A DNA stretch of 64,000 bases from Cepaea nemoralis (lineage: Eukaryota > Mollusca > Gastropoda > Stylommatophora > Helicidae). The DNA is taken from positions 65,001 through 129,000 of the forward strand of contig JACEFZ010018167.1 of the NCBI GenBank assembly GCA_014155875.1, written 5' to 3'. Positions 42,925-56,690 of this stretch are shown in pieces. The notes under the pieces are model-generated. The model saw nothing but the letters and a program-made list of their open reading frames with translations, was not told where the DNA came from and did not search any database. Made by a program: the position numbers and the translations under genes. How positions within the stretch are numbered: position 1 is the stretch's first letter; every line of letters begins with the position of its first letter.

Positions 42925-44440
42925 GATGACTTTGGGCACGTGAAAAGAGAGCCTTGGAAAGAGTAGAGGCGATGGGAAAGATCAGCGGTAGAAATGGCGC
43001 GCGGCAGATGGAGAGACATGGTGCTGGATGGATTGGGGCAGCGACAGATGGAGAGATATGGGGCTGGATGGATTGGGGCAGCGGCAGATGGAGAGATATG
43101 GTGCTGGATGGATTGGGGCAGCGGCAGATGGAGAGACATGGGGCTGGATGGACTGGGGCAGCGACAGATGGAGAGATATGGTGCTGGATGGATTGGGGCA
43201 GCGGCAGATGGAGAGACATGGTGCTAAATGGACTAGGGCAGCGACAGATGGAGAGACATGGTGCTGGATAGATTGGGGCGATGGAAGGCAAGAGACATGG
43301 TGCTGGATAGAATGGGGCAGTGGCAGACCGAGAGACATGGTGCTGGATGGACTGGGGCGGTGGCAGACTGAGAAACGTAGTGCTGGATAGAATGGGGCAG
43401 TGACAGACTGAGAGACATAGTGCTAGATAGAATGGGGCGGTGAAAGACTGAGAAACATAGTGCTGGATAGAATGGGGTGTGACAGACCGAGAGACGTAGT
43501 GCTAGATAGAATGGGGCGGTGAAAGACTGAGAGACAGTGCTGGATAGAATGGGGCGGTGACAGACTGAGAGACGTAGTGCTAGATAGAATGGGGCAGTGA
43601 CAGACTGAGAGACAGTGCTGGATAGAATGGGGTGTGACAGACCGAGAGACGTAGTGCTAGATAGAATGGGGCGGTGAAAGACTGAGAGACAGTGCTGGAT
43701 AGAATGGGGCGGTGACAGACTGAGAGACATGGTGCTGGATGGACTGGGGCAGACCGAGAGACGTAGTGCTGAATAGACTGGGCGGCGGTGGAAGACCGAG
43801 AGACATGGTGGTGGATGGACTGCTGTGGTGGCAGACCGAGAAACATGGTGCTAGATGGACTGGGGCAGACCGAGAGACGTGGTGCTGAATAGACTGGACG
43901 GTGGTAAGACGAGAGACATGGGCCTGGATAGAATGGGGTGGTGGAACACTGGGAGACATAGTGCTGGATAGAATGGGGCGGTGACAGACCAAGAGACGTA
44001 GGCTGGATAGAATAGGGCAGTGGCAGACAGAGAGACATGGTGCTGGATGGACTGGGGCAGACAGAGAGACATGGTGCTGGATGGACTGGGGCAGACAGGG
44101 AGACATGATGCTCGGATGGGACTGGGGCAGACAGGGAGCATGATGTTGGATAGACTGGGGCAGACAGAGAGCCATGGTGCTGGATGGACTGGGGCAGACA
44201 GGGAGACATAATGCTGTGATAGATGGGGCAGACAGAGAGACATGATGCTGGATGGACTGGGGCAGACAGGGAGACATGGTGCTGGATGGACTGGGGCAGA
44301 CAGAGAGACATGGTGCTGGATGGACGGTGGCAGACAGGGAGACATTGATGCTGGATGGACTGGGGCAGACTGAGAGACATGATGCTGGATGGACTGGGGC
44401 AGACTGAGAGACATGATGCGGATGGACTGGGGCGGTGACC
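42925..44440. repeat. 34-40-bp minisatellite from a LINE 3' end (copy 2)
   Basis: Same unit types and order as 33470-35200 but about 300 bp shorter, and with irregular one-base indels in the right part (44080-44420). The LINE edges are also present (GAGTAGAGGCGATGGG on the left; the GACCTGGAAGG end on the right to about 44540). Confidence 0.85.
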
Positions 44441-44540
44441 TGGAAGGGATTTCATGAACAGCATTGATCTAGGGCACCAAGACCCGAGATATGTTGAGAT
44501 GTATGAAAGCCGACCTCAGTTGGCTGGCCGGTTTAATGAT

Positions 44541-45029
44541 GATGATGTTGATGGTGGTTTTCAAGGTGAGAAATCAGTTTAACAATAGCAACGAACGTTT
44601 TTCTCTAGTTCCTTTTATATTCATGATATGTGAACTTTTCACATATTGTATAACATTAAGTCCAATTAAATCTCTAATGTTTGTCTATCAGCTGTATGGG
44701 TGAATGTCATTCTCCATGTACACAAATGGGAAGCGATGCTTGTCACATCGCAAGCTCCAGGGTCAATCACGGTCATCCCAGGTCTTCGATTTCTGACCAT
44801 GTCATGAATTGTCCTTGGACATGATATTTTATGTTGATATCCAGTGTGCAAGCTGTAAGTTGCTTGTTAACATTCTCATACAGTCAATATATTATATGCT
44901 AACATTCATCCGTTCCAGCATGGCTTCACTAATACAGCGAGATTGGGCACTGACACCCAGATGGAAACCATCAACCAAAAGAGATGCATAATAAACTATT
45001 GTTGTTTGCTTATACACATGTGGAGGCAT
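44541..45029. other. Unassigned spacer (copy 2)
   Basis: Counterpart of 35323-35789 with scattered indels. No gene recognised. Confidence 0.4.
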
Positions 45030-45362
45030 GCAGAGAAATGTGGTTTTATTAGATAATGGATGAGGACATAGTGGGACGGTAGATAGAGCAGTGAAGATAT
45101 CTTGAAATAAGTTGAACCAAAAGAAGATTGGTTCATCACATACAGAAGAGGGGACAGTCTATATTCTTTGTGACATGGTATGGGAAAGATGGAGTGTGTC
45201 GTCACAATGGGAAAGCATGGCGGGGAACAGAGACAGGGGGCGACCAAGACAGATGACATTATGGCACGAAGGAACTCGGTTTCAGAAATGATCAGCAGTA
45301 CAAGAGACAGAAGGCTGTAGACAGACGTGATTATCAACACCTTTCTGGCATCGACTATAAGA
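45030..45362 (+). pseudogene. LINE (family C) 3' end (copy 2)
   Basis: Counterpart of 35790-36125. Additional indels disrupt every frame. Confidence 0.65.
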
Positions 45363-45616
45363 TGAAGAAGGATGGAGCGGTGAGAAGGGCAGAAGAAGAA
45401 GTAAGAAGAAGGCGGGGATTGAGGTGGTAGAGGAGGAGGAGAAGAAGAAGAAGGGAGATGAGGAGTAGGTGGAGGAGTAGATGTAATAGTGGGAGGAGGG
45501 GGAGGAGGAGGAGGGGGAAGGAGGAGGAGAAGAAGAAGATGGCAAAGAAGAAGAAGACGAAGAAGAAGAAGGTGATGATGAAAAGAGACAATGTAGGAGG
45601 AAAAGAAGAAGACAAG
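45359..45616. repeat. Polypurine tract (copy 2)
   Basis: Counterpart of 36118-36361, GAA/GGA-rich. Confidence 0.85.
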
Positions 45617-46105
45617 ATTTCTCTAGTTACATTCTTCCTTTTAACCAACATATTCGATCACATCAATGGCATTTCTTCTATCTAGCAAGAGATCTGTCTA
45701 TTGAGAAATATCTCCTCAAATAACAAACAAAGACCCACAAAATAAATTAGTTATCCAAGTATTGCCAATCTTTAGGCGGCCTGCAACAAAGTGGTGTTGC
45801 TCTCAGTTTTAAAAAGTTGAGAGGATGGGTGGTCGAGAGGTTGATGCAACCCCTATCAGTGTTCATGCGGAATTGAATGTAAATGTAATAATTAACTGAA
45901 GTAGTTAAAACTCAGTCTTCCAAACGATGCAAAAAACAACAACAACAACAGCAACAACATTGTCCATGTTTCTGCTAGCATACAATAATGAAGAATAAAT
46001 GTAACAAGTTGATAACTGTTTTAATTTCATGTATTATTATGTACTAAGACAATAGAAGACTGTTAAGATATGAAGTTTTGAGAACGTAAAAAGTGTGTGG
46101 AATGG
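45617..46105. other. Unassigned spacer (copy 2)
   Basis: Counterpart of 36362-36837; AT-rich with a (CAA)n run near 45940. No gene recognised. Confidence 0.4.
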
Positions 46106-46500
46106 TCAAAGTCGGAAGTCCTGATATTGATGTGCTATATGACATAGACAAAGTCAAGAGTCCGGGCATTGACATATATGTGACATAGACAAAGCCATAG
46201 TTCGAGCATTGACATGTATGTGACATAGGACCAAAGCCGGAGTTCCAGACATTGACATCAATGTGGACATAAACAAAAGTCAGAATCCGCACTTGACGTG
46301 TATATGACATAGACCACAAATCGGACGTCCAGACATTGACATGAAGATTGACATAGACAAAGCCAAGAGTCATGTCACTGAGGTGTATGTGACACAGCAA
46401 TCACCAGAATCCGGACTTTGACAAAATACGGGACATAGGACAAAAAACCAGAGACAGAACATTGAAGTACAATTACATTTGACATAGTCAGCAAATTTAA
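46106..46500. repeat. 40-bp tandem repeat array (copy 2)
   Basis: Counterpart of 36838-37205, with many one-base indels that blur the period. Confidence 0.8.
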
Positions 46501-47056
46501 CTCTTAAGGCACGGGGCACTATTTTAGATATGATTGCTTAAACCAAATGTGGGCCATAGTAGCTATAACCGCTTGCCGCTGCCCCTGTGATATTGATAAT
46601 AAGTATATTACATCAAATCACCATTAGTCTTAACAATATATAACCAAAATAAGTTTACAAACACAATAAATGGTAAACCCTTAGACAATTTTGTAATCCA
46701 GCCATTTGGGTTCGAAGACCAGCTATGGAAGCAGATTATTTTGTGCTGCATTTCTTAATGGTAAGATGGGGGGGGGAATTGGCTGTTCAAAAGGAATGGC
46801 CAAAACTAGTGACGTAAAATATCCAGAAAATCCACACCAGCCAATAAATGCTGGGGTAGACTGCTGCGGTCCTGTAAATGACATGAAACTCACTGAACTC
46901 ACTGTTCTATATACAAACAAACAACTACTAAAACTCACATAAATAGCTGAAATCTTAAAATAAAAAATACAAAATGTGATCTTTCAGAGTATAAAAGCGT
47001 CTTCGAGGTAGAACAAGCTATTGAGTGTTTTACTCTAGAACAAGTAACAAATACAT
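46501..47056. other. Unassigned spacer (copy 2)
   Basis: Counterpart of 37206-37753. It contains a 71-codon minus-strand open frame (46938-46723) of no recognised family. Confidence 0.4.
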
Positions 47057-47175
47057 TTACAGCTTCCTTTTGTGATCTCGAATTTTTCTAAGATTTAACG
47101 TCGCGATCTCCACACAGGTGACAAATATGGCGGATACAGCGCAAGTAATCACGAGGCCAGCCTTCCCATACACAC
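47057..47175 (-). CDS. Candidate last coding exon, second copy
   Basis: Same layout as 37754-37873. One base is missing right after the acceptor CACACCAG, which changes the exon phase. From there the hydrophobic helix (AGLVITCAVSAIFVTC), basic end (RDHKRKL) and TAA are kept. Differences inside are substitutions, for example MPT to IAT. Confidence 0.3.
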
Positions 47176-47248
47176 CTGGTGTGATAAATAACAATGCAGT
47201 CAGTTATATTGTTTAATATTCTTGTAAATCGTATTTAGAAAAATTTAG

Positions 47249-47279
47249 TCGGGGGGGGGGGGGGGGGGGGGGGGGGGTT
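47249..47279. repeat. Long G homopolymer
   Basis: Close to 30 consecutive Gs; copy 1 has a shorter G run with T interruptions at the same place. Probably an unreliable base call. Confidence 0.8.
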
Positions 47280-47289
47280 AGGAATATAA

Positions 47290-48514
47290 TGTGAGCGTAT
47301 GAGAATGTGAGGACGTGACAATATTAGTTTGTTGAGAATAGAGGACTGTGGACAACTATTAGTGTCGTGAGAGAATATGAGATGTGACAATGTAAATGTT
47401 GTTAGAATATGAGACGTGACAATGTTAGAGTGTGAGAATATGAGACGTGACAATGTTAGGTGTGTTAGAATATGATAAGTTACAATGTTAGTGTGTTAGA
47501 ATATGAGACGTGAAATGTAAGTGTGTTAGAATATGAGACGTGACAATGTTAGAGTGTGAGAATATGAGACGTGACAATGTTAGAGTGTGAGAATATGAGA
47601 CATGACAATGTTAGTGTGTGAGAATATGAGACGTGACAATGTTAGTGTGTTAGAATATGAGACGTGACAATGTTAGAGTGTGAGAATATGAGACGTGACA
47701 ATGTTAGTGTGTGAGAACATGACAATGTTAGTGTGTGAGAATATGAGACGTGACAATGTTAGTGTGTGAGAATATGAGACGTGACAATGTAAGTGTGTTA
47801 GAATATGAGACATGACAATGTTAGAGTGTGAGAATATGAGACGTGACAATGTTAGAGTGTGAGAATATGAGACGTGACAATGTTAGTGTGTGAGAATATG
47901 AGACGTGACAATGTTAGTGTGTTAGAATATGAGACGTGACAATGTTAGTGTGTAAGAATATGAGACGTGACAATGTTAGTGTGTTAGAATATGATAAGTG
48001 ACAATGTTAGTGTGTGAGAACATGAGAATGTTAGTGTGTGAGAATATGAGACGTGACAATGTTAGTGTGTGAGAATATGATAAGTGACAATGTTAGTGTG
48101 TGAGAACATGAGAATGTTAGTGTGTGAGAATATGAAACGTGACAATGTTAGTGTGTTAGAATATGAGACGTGACAATGTTAGTGTGTGAGAATATGATAA
48201 GTGACAATGTTAGAGTGTGAGAATATGAGATGTGACAATGTTAGTGTGTGAGAATATGATAAGTGACAATGTTAGTGTGTGAGAATATGATAAGTGACAA
48301 TGTTAGTGTGTGAGAATATGAGACGTGACAATGTTAGTGTGTGAGAATATGAGACGTGACAATGTTAGTGTGTGAGAATATGAGACGTGACAATGTTAGT
48401 GTGTGAGAATATGAGACGTGACAATGTAAGTGTGTTAGAATATGAGACGTGACAATGTAAGTGTGTTAGAATATGAGACGTGACAATGTAAGTGTGTGAG
48501 AATATGAGACGTGA
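47290..48514. repeat. 31-bp satellite-like array (copy 2), about 1.2 kb
   Basis: Same unit as 37985-39722. The first 120 bases are badly disturbed by indels; from about 47400 the units are clean. Confidence 0.9.
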
Positions 48515-51500
48515 ACAATTTTTGTGAATTTGAATGTAAACTGTTTATGTGTTATGCATCGATTTTGTTTATGTGAATTTGATTTACATGATCTATGTAT
48601 TGTTGGATGATGTATGATCCCAATCTTGTTGTGTAGTTGTATTGGTTTGTTGATCCAATTTGTGTATGTGAAACAGATTGTGTGCAAATGTTTAATGTGT
48701 TGCTAGGTTGACAAAAATATTATTCTATTGTGTTGTTTCTGGTAATTTTGAACAATATTATTGTATTTTTTAATGAGTTAATGTGATTTGATGTTGTTAT
48801 TGTATCATATGATGTTGTCATAGATAATGTATTGTAATTCAAAATTTTTTGTGTATCCTTAATGAGGAACAAATTGTATAATATGAATATATGGTTCTTA
48901 AATGTGAATTATTGTATTGCAATATTGTGACAATGCAATCCAATTAAATATGTTTTTGTAATTGGTAATGATTGATTAAATTGAATGAAATAGTGGATGA
49001 TTTGTTTTAGACCTGATGTGTAATGATGCTGCTGATGAATTGCGCTTGTAATTCAAATGAAATGACTAATATGATATATGATATATGATGACAATTTTCG
49101 ATCTCTGTAGAAAAAAATTGAAATGTGTTCAAGGTAATTAATTCCATAATGTAGGATATTTTTGAAATTATGGAAATTTGCGAAACTGTTTGTATTTCAT
49201 GGTGTCGTTTGATTTTTATGTGTGTGTATTGCTTTGAATGTAATTGATATTTTTACTTTTCAATATCGCAACTATTTTTATTTTGATGCCGTGTATTGTT
49301 AAATTTGAATGAATTTAAAATTGTTCTTGTTGTATTTTTACCCAATTTATTGCATGTGGTGAAATGCTGAAATTTTTTTTTAATTTGTCTGAAATTGTAA
49401 AGTCGTAAATAACTGAAATTTGTTAACGTGTTGTGTTCGTTTGTGGTGTATGTTGTGCATTAGCAAATGTGTGATTATGTAATATGATGTTGATGAAACC
49501 TGTTGTATTAATGTGGCTGGGTTGTACAATGTAATAAATTGGGTTTTTCCTGAATGTTTTTTGACTGAAACCCCCCCCAATTGGGTGTTTTTGTATAAAA
49601 ACATGTTTATTGTGTGATTGCTTCAAACACAATGAATTAATTATAATTTGATGTTGATTCTGTGTATGTTTTTATTTTTGTCAAATTTAAATAATTTGAT
49701 GTATTTAATTTGAATATTTGTTACCAAATTTGCAACTATGAAAAAAATTGTAATTGATGATTCGAATGTGTATTGAAATTGATATTCAATGTCTCTATAA
49801 AATATTATATGTATTGTAATTGTAAGTTATTTGCAACTGAACATAATAAATGTTTGCAAATTCAATCATATGCAACAATGATATATGAAATGTGACATAA
49901 TGGTATGATGATATGTGTGTAATATGTGAATGTTTGTGATGTGTAATGTTCGTTTATGTTCTAACGTGTCCCAATGCCCAATAATGTTGTTGGACAATGC
50001 TATTGCCACAATTGAGACATATGTTCGTGTTATGTTAAACTCAATATGTAATGAATGCATTACATTTAATGTGATTTGGTGTAATTTGTTGTGAAAATGA
50101 AAATGTTATTGATTTGTTTTATGCCAATGAAGAATTTTTGTGTATATATGATGCTATTGTTTTTATGTTTTGCAAATTTTACTGATTGTGCTCAATAATG
50201 TTTAATAGTGTCTTCTGACTATTTTATATTATGCAAATTATGCAACTCACAAAATGTATATATTTTTGTAATGTTTCACTGTATTTTGGTGTTGATAAAT
50301 TGTTTGTTGGCAATTTTTGTGTTAGATATGTTGTACTGTATTGTTGATTTAAACATGTATTGTGCCAATATGCCTGAATTTTAAATGATTAATGTATGTT
50401 ATCATGAATTGAAATGTTTTTGTTTGTTTAATTGATTTATAGAATGTTGATTGATATCTGTTGCAATAGATGTCTGTAACTAACTATTGAATTTAAAAAT
50501 GTTTTTTTTTCTGTTTATGTGTATTTATATAAATGTGTGTCTGTATGTCCCATGTGCTTTAAAATGTGTAGAATCTTTGGGTATTCAACCCAATGTGTTA
50601 AATTGGTTCTAATTGAACAATATTTTTATTAGTTTTTTTTTTTTTGATGTTATTTCTGTTCTAAAGATGATAAGAATTTATTTTTTTAAATTTTTGGGGG
50701 GGGTTTGATGCTTGTAATCTTAGTGATTGTTGCTGTTTTTGTTTTTTTGTTGTTCATGACAATTTTATGTGTGTGTATAATTGTTGTTCTTGTGTATACA
50801 ACCTAATGTGTTGTTTATATTGATGTGTTGAATATGATGAAAACAATTTTATCTTTGTGGTTATGTCTTGAATGTTGTCTGTGATTGTGTTTAAATTATA
50901 GTGGTATTATGATATTTATATTGTAAATGGGTTTGTTTGCTGATGTTGTCATGAATGTTATTTGAAATGATCCTGTGTAATTTTATTTGAATAAAATGGG
51001 CTTTGTTAATTGTTCAATGTCAAATGGATTTAATAAATTATTTTATAAAAATGTGTGATGTATGTATTAAGGCTAAAAAAAATGAATGTATGAATATTTC
51101 TATATGTGTATACCAAATTGTGATTTATGCCATCAATGTTAGAATCCAATTATGTACAATCAATGCGATTTGTGTTATATGCAATGGTGTATTGTAAAAT
51201 TAAATAATTGAAATCATAATAAATTGTTTAAATAATAACTTAGGCCGGTTGTGTGTAATTATGTGTTGCTTGTATGCAAATATTTGCCAATTGTTTATTA
51301 ATGTGTAAAAAATGTTGTTTTACAATTTGTTATGTGTGGTGTAATCTGGTGCTATATTAATGGATTTTTTTTATGAAATAATTATATGAATGTGTTGTGA
51401 ATTGAAATGTATTGTATGTTGATCAAATGTTGTCAAGCGTGAAATATACTGATGAGGTTATGTGTTAATCCATGTATCCATGTGTTCATTATTTAAAAAA

Positions 51501-54500
51501 ATGCTTTTCGAATACAAATAATTGCATCTGATGCAATTATTTAAATTTATTTTTTTATTAAATGTTGCATGTTTGTTTGTGGTCAATTTCAATGATGTTC
51601 CCCAAATATATTAATTTGTGAATGGCAATTGTAATGATGGTTGTGATGATATGTATGATTGTTATCAGTTTGTATATGTTGTGAAATGTTCGTATGACTA
51701 AAAGGTTGCATTTGGTTAATTTATATATATTGTGGTATGAGTGGTATGTGTGTTGGTTATGCTAATGCCCACAAAATGCATGTCACAAATTGTGTAGTAT
51801 TGGTTGAATAAATTATTGTATTGTTGTCCTTCAAAAATTTTTGATATTAAATTTGAGTCTGTGATGTGATCTACTTATTGTATGCTATTATGTGTTTGTC
51901 AATATGTCAATGTAATGTTGTTGTTGAAAATTAAAAAATTGATGCTTGTGTATGTTACTCCAATTGTTTTAATTGCTGTTTGTAGTGTATATTTGTAAAT
52001 TAATTGGTTTTGTTAAAATCTTTGATATGAAAAAATGTTAATGCAATTTTGTTTTGTGAAGCTAATTATAATCTGTGTTTGAAGAAACTGTTATGGTATT
52101 TATGAAATTTATAAATTAATTGTGATGTATTTTTGAAAATATATTGTGTTTGATATGTTGATTTTAATGTCTGACTGGTTGTGTATTTGCATGTTCAAAT
52201 GTTTGAATTTGTATTAATGTTGGCATTGTACTTGTTTGAAATGTAATGTGTTGCTGAAATGTAATAAAATGTTATATCTTTGGGCAATTAAAAAATTGTA
52301 TTTGTTATCTTAATGAAAATGAAAAATGTTCTTTTTATGGAATGTTAATTCTTTTTTGTTGTAATATGCTCCTGTACTTGTATGTTTGTATGTATAATTG
52401 CATAACACAATGTATCTGTTAATTAAATAATTATTGTGTTTTTTTTGTAATGTTTAATGACTTGAAATGATATTATGTGAATGTTTGTCATTAAATGTGA
52501 AATGCAAAATTTGTTTGTAATAATCAATGATGCTGTTATTTTATGTTGTATTTTTCATGTGAGATGGTTATTTTCTGATTTTGTATTCAAAAACAAATAA
52601 ATTGATTATATTGCATTGTAATGTTGTCTGAATGAATTACTTTTATTGTTTAATGACTTGACAAGTTTTGAAATTCAATGTTAATGTATTTGTTGTGGTT
52701 GTTGTATTGATAAGATATGTGATGTATATTTGTTACTTTCAAATTGTGATGAACACAAATGTATTATAAAAAATGCTGTTTTTTTGTATGTTTAATTGGT
52801 TTGATTTTTTGAATGTATTGATGATTGCCCCAATATTATAATTTATGTGTTGATTGCTTGATGTGTATTTGTTATCTGTAATGTGATGTGTATGGTAATG
52901 AGGTTTTTGTTTCTTCAATGAAAAAAACAATCTCTGATTATTGATTGTGTTTGTTTTGTATTTTATTGTGATTGTTATGACATGTGATTATAATAAATAA
53001 TAATATTGAATTCTGCAAGACTCTATAATCATGCAAATAAATTGATAAATTAATGTTAGTTGATGTTTGAAAATGTTCTGTTAATTTATTGTTCTGCTTT
53101 TATACCCGCAATTTGCTATATACAAGGTGTTTCAAACTTGATTTTAATTTTTGATTAATGATGTATGTTATTGTTAGTCTTTGCTATTTGTTGTTAATTT
53201 GTCTATTAAAATTTCCAATCACAAAAGTAATATTTGCATTTGTGATGGATTTAAAATCAATCATGATATGGAAAATGATGTCTTTTATCAAGGTGATTTT
53301 ATGTGTGCTCAATGTGCTGTTGATCTGGTCAATGTAAATTGTTATTTTTATAATGGAATGTCGGTTTTGTACAATTATGTTATGGATAGAGGGATTGGTG
53401 ATGGTTCTGAGGTGTTTGGTGCTGTCTATTAAGTTGAAATATGTTGTGGATTAGATATGACCAAATTAAATAAACAATAAAAAATGTAATGTTGAAAAAT
53501 GTATCCAATTTTTATATTTTGTATGTTTGTTTGTGATTTCAAATTACAATGTATGATGTGAGTCTTTGTTGTAATAATTTGTACTGATTGGGTGTTGTAT
53601 TAAATGCAATGTTGTTTCCAATCAAGTTGTTATTAACAAATGATGTTTAAAATAATAAATGCTGTTCTTTTCGTGATGTATTTAATCCCATTTTAATGTG
53701 TGTATGATGTTTGAAATGAAAATATATTCATTTGATGTTTGAGTTTGACTATGAAACAATCAACTTTTGTCAACTGTATGATTTGTTATTGTTGGTTCAA
53801 AATGTTCCTATGTGTATGTCTGTTGTATTGCTGATTGATATAAAATAAATGTTTCGCATATGTTTTGTTAAATTGCTTTAATAATTGATATGTGTTGTTT
53901 TGTAATTTATGATATATTTGATAATTATTTGTAACTGAATGCTGTTTATGCCTTGAATTGATTCTTTATTATATGTTTGTATGTGTTGATAATTTCTAAA
54001 TTAATGTTGTGTTTATGCTTGATTAATGATATGGCCATGTCATTATGTTTGTTTGTTAATGTATTTGTATATTGTATGTTGTATTTTTGTGTTTATTCTT
54101 CATGTTTTTTGTATAATGTATGTAATTTGATGATGCTGTCAATAAAATTCATGTTATTGACTTTAGTTTGTGATAAAATGAATTCCTGGACCAATTGTTG
54201 GGTGGTTCTTTGAATTAATTTGTTGTATAATGTTCTTTGATGTTATTACTAATGTTTTGTGTAAAAATGTTTGATGATGTAATAACTTTATATGTAAATG
54301 TATGTGTTGGAATGGTTTGCTGGTGTAATGTATCCAATTATTGATTATATGATAAGATTTTGGTTGTGTGATTTATAATAATTTGTTGTTGATTGATTTG
54401 ATTGTGTTGGGTGCGTTATAATTTTTGAGTTATGGATCGGACTATTCTGTGTTGCATCAAATGAAAGACAAATTTTGTGCCAACTTCTTGCTGATGATAA

Positions 54501-56690
54501 TTTTTTCAATTTGTAGAAAATTGTTGACTGTTGTATGTAATGTGATGTTATTTTCTTTGATATAATTTTTTTTTTTTTTTTTTACAATGTCAACAATTTG
54601 CAAATTGATTAATATATTTTATGTATACTGAATGTGTTTTCATTCTGTCAATTGATGAATGAAACAAATATTTGATAAATGTATGGAATAATATGCGAAA
54701 ATTGTTTGCCAAATTAATGCATTGTATGATTGCATCTGATAGTATGCTAATGTATGATGATTTTTGTAAATCTTGTGTTGACCAACTTTTCGAATGTGAA
54801 TATGTACAAATCATGATTTGTTGGATTGAATTTGTCGTTGATGTTAAAATGTATTGTGTGATATTCAATTCTGTTAATGTATTGATGATGTATGATAGTT
54901 ATATTTTATGTGAATTAAATCCTAAATGTTTAATTTATATTTAAGTTTTGATTTTGAATTTTGGTCATGCAGATCGTTGAAATCTTATTTGTGGTTTGAT
55001 TTAAATGTTGTTGATGAATCATTGGTTGAATGTGGTGTTTGATTATGTGCAGCTTTTTTTTTTTCATGTAAAGTATTGCTGTTTGGTGTTCTTTTTAATT
55101 TGATCGGTAATTGTATATTGTGGTGGATGATACCAATGAAATATTACTTATAAGATTGACTTTTATTGTGTTGGCTGCTGTTTGAATTATTAAATAGTAT
55201 TGTTAATTAATTTGATTGAAATCAGAATGCTGAATGATGTGGATTGTGTATGTATTGATTGACCTGTTGTTGTCAAATGTCTGTACATGAATTGACAATG
55301 TTCCAAGTGTACAAATTTTGAATTTGATGTGTTATGTTTTCTTGATTTGTTTATGTTCATCCTGAACTGAATGTGGTTGGTTGATACCAAATGTAAAAAT
55401 ATATGACTTATGTGTTCTTACCAATCAAATTAAATTCAAATGTGTGATGTCTTGTGCAAATCAAATGTTCAATGTGTGTCTATCAATATGTGAAAATGGA
55501 ATGTATTATATATTGATGTTTTTATGATGCATTTTTTGTTATGTTGTTTGTTTTGTTGCAATGTAATTTTATGTGTGTATTTATTTGTACTGTAATTGTT
55601 ATTATATTGATGTTTGAATGTTGATTATATTTATATAATTTTGCAAAATGTCAAGAATTGATGTTCAATGTGAACTGAATGATTGTTATGATGTTTATTT
55701 TTGTATTGTGAATTAATGTCGGTACTTGATATATGTTGAAAATGTTTGCTGAACAAAAGATGGTTGTAAAATGTTAATGGGGGGGGTATTGAATAAAAAT
55801 TGTTTTGATTGGTGACTTTGTTCGATCTGTTATGTAATTAATTATGATTGTTGTATTGTTTTATGCTTGAGAATGTTGTGTATATGATTTCTAATTGTGG
55901 CCTACAATTGATGTTGTCCAAATAATACTGTTGTTAGTTAATATAAAAATATTCAATGTTAATTATGGATTTGTGCATGAATGTCATTGTTGTGAATTGA
56001 TGATAATGTATGTTTGATTTTTTTTGGTTGCATGCAATGATTTAAAATATTTTTGTTTATGTAAAATCATTTGTTGTTGATGTGTCAGTTTGTTGCCAAG
56101 GATTTGGTTAAATTGTTTTGAAGTCAAATTGAAAATTATGTCTTTCTTGTATGTGAATTAATGTCTATGTGTTAAATGATTGATTAACAAATTTGCAATT
56201 GTAAATGGAAAATAATGCAACTGATTGAAAATGTTGTTGTGTTGTGCTGTACAAAATTCCATGAAATTTAATTTGTGTGATGAATATGTTGTGTAAATGT
56301 TTTTTATAATGTTGACTTGGTTTATATCCCTTTTGTGTGTGTTGTTGTTGACAGTTTGTTGTGTTAATTGATTGGATATGATGATCTATTTTTGTCAATG
56401 TTGCTATTAGTGATTGATGGATATATTAATTTGTTGTATGTAAATGATATTGGATAAATGGAAAAATGAAATGTTTGAATTAATGTTATTTGGTCCCAAA
56501 TATGTATCTGTATGTTATGTAATTGAAATATTTTTACAACCAAAAAAGACAATTTACGTTTTATGAAAATTGTGTAAGTGTTTGTAGTGATGGTATAAGA
56601 TATTCTTGTGTTTTTGTGCGACCTTATATTTAATTATAAACTTGAGAAGGGTGAATGTTCCATTTTTGTATAGTTCTTGTGTTTGTGATG
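48515..56690. other. C-poor, T-rich low-complexity region, no genes
   Basis: A hand count of 50161-50220 gives A14 C7 G9 T30. Words such as AATGTTTG, TTGTTGTATT and GTGTAT recur without a fixed period. Open frames reach 90 codons (54672-54944), which is expected by chance at this composition. No domain, tRNA or repeat unit was recognised. It joins the 31-bp array abruptly at about 48515. Confidence 0.6.

Larger units (their letters stand above)
40382..48514. repeat. Large tandem duplication, copy 2
   Basis: Parallel to 30883-39722. Most differences from copy 1 are one-base insertions or deletions (dense at 44.0-47.4 kb). However, 47439-48348 appears identical by eye to 38341-39250. The contrast suggests uneven sequence polishing rather than ordinary divergence. 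Confidence 0.9.

Noticed and set aside
46723..46938. 71-codon minus-strand frame (TPAFIGWCGFSGYF)
   Set aside because: The same place in copy 1 is frameshifted, no domain is recognised, and the region is rich in indel errors.
53181..53432. 83-codon Cys-containing frame (CICDG, CAQC)
   Set aside because: It looks protein-like, but starts at TTG directly after a stop, has no homologue I recognise, and a frame of this length is expected by chance over 8 kb at this composition.
54672..54944. 90-codon frame in the C-poor region
   Set aside because: Same reasoning; no domain and overlapped by an equally long antisense frame.
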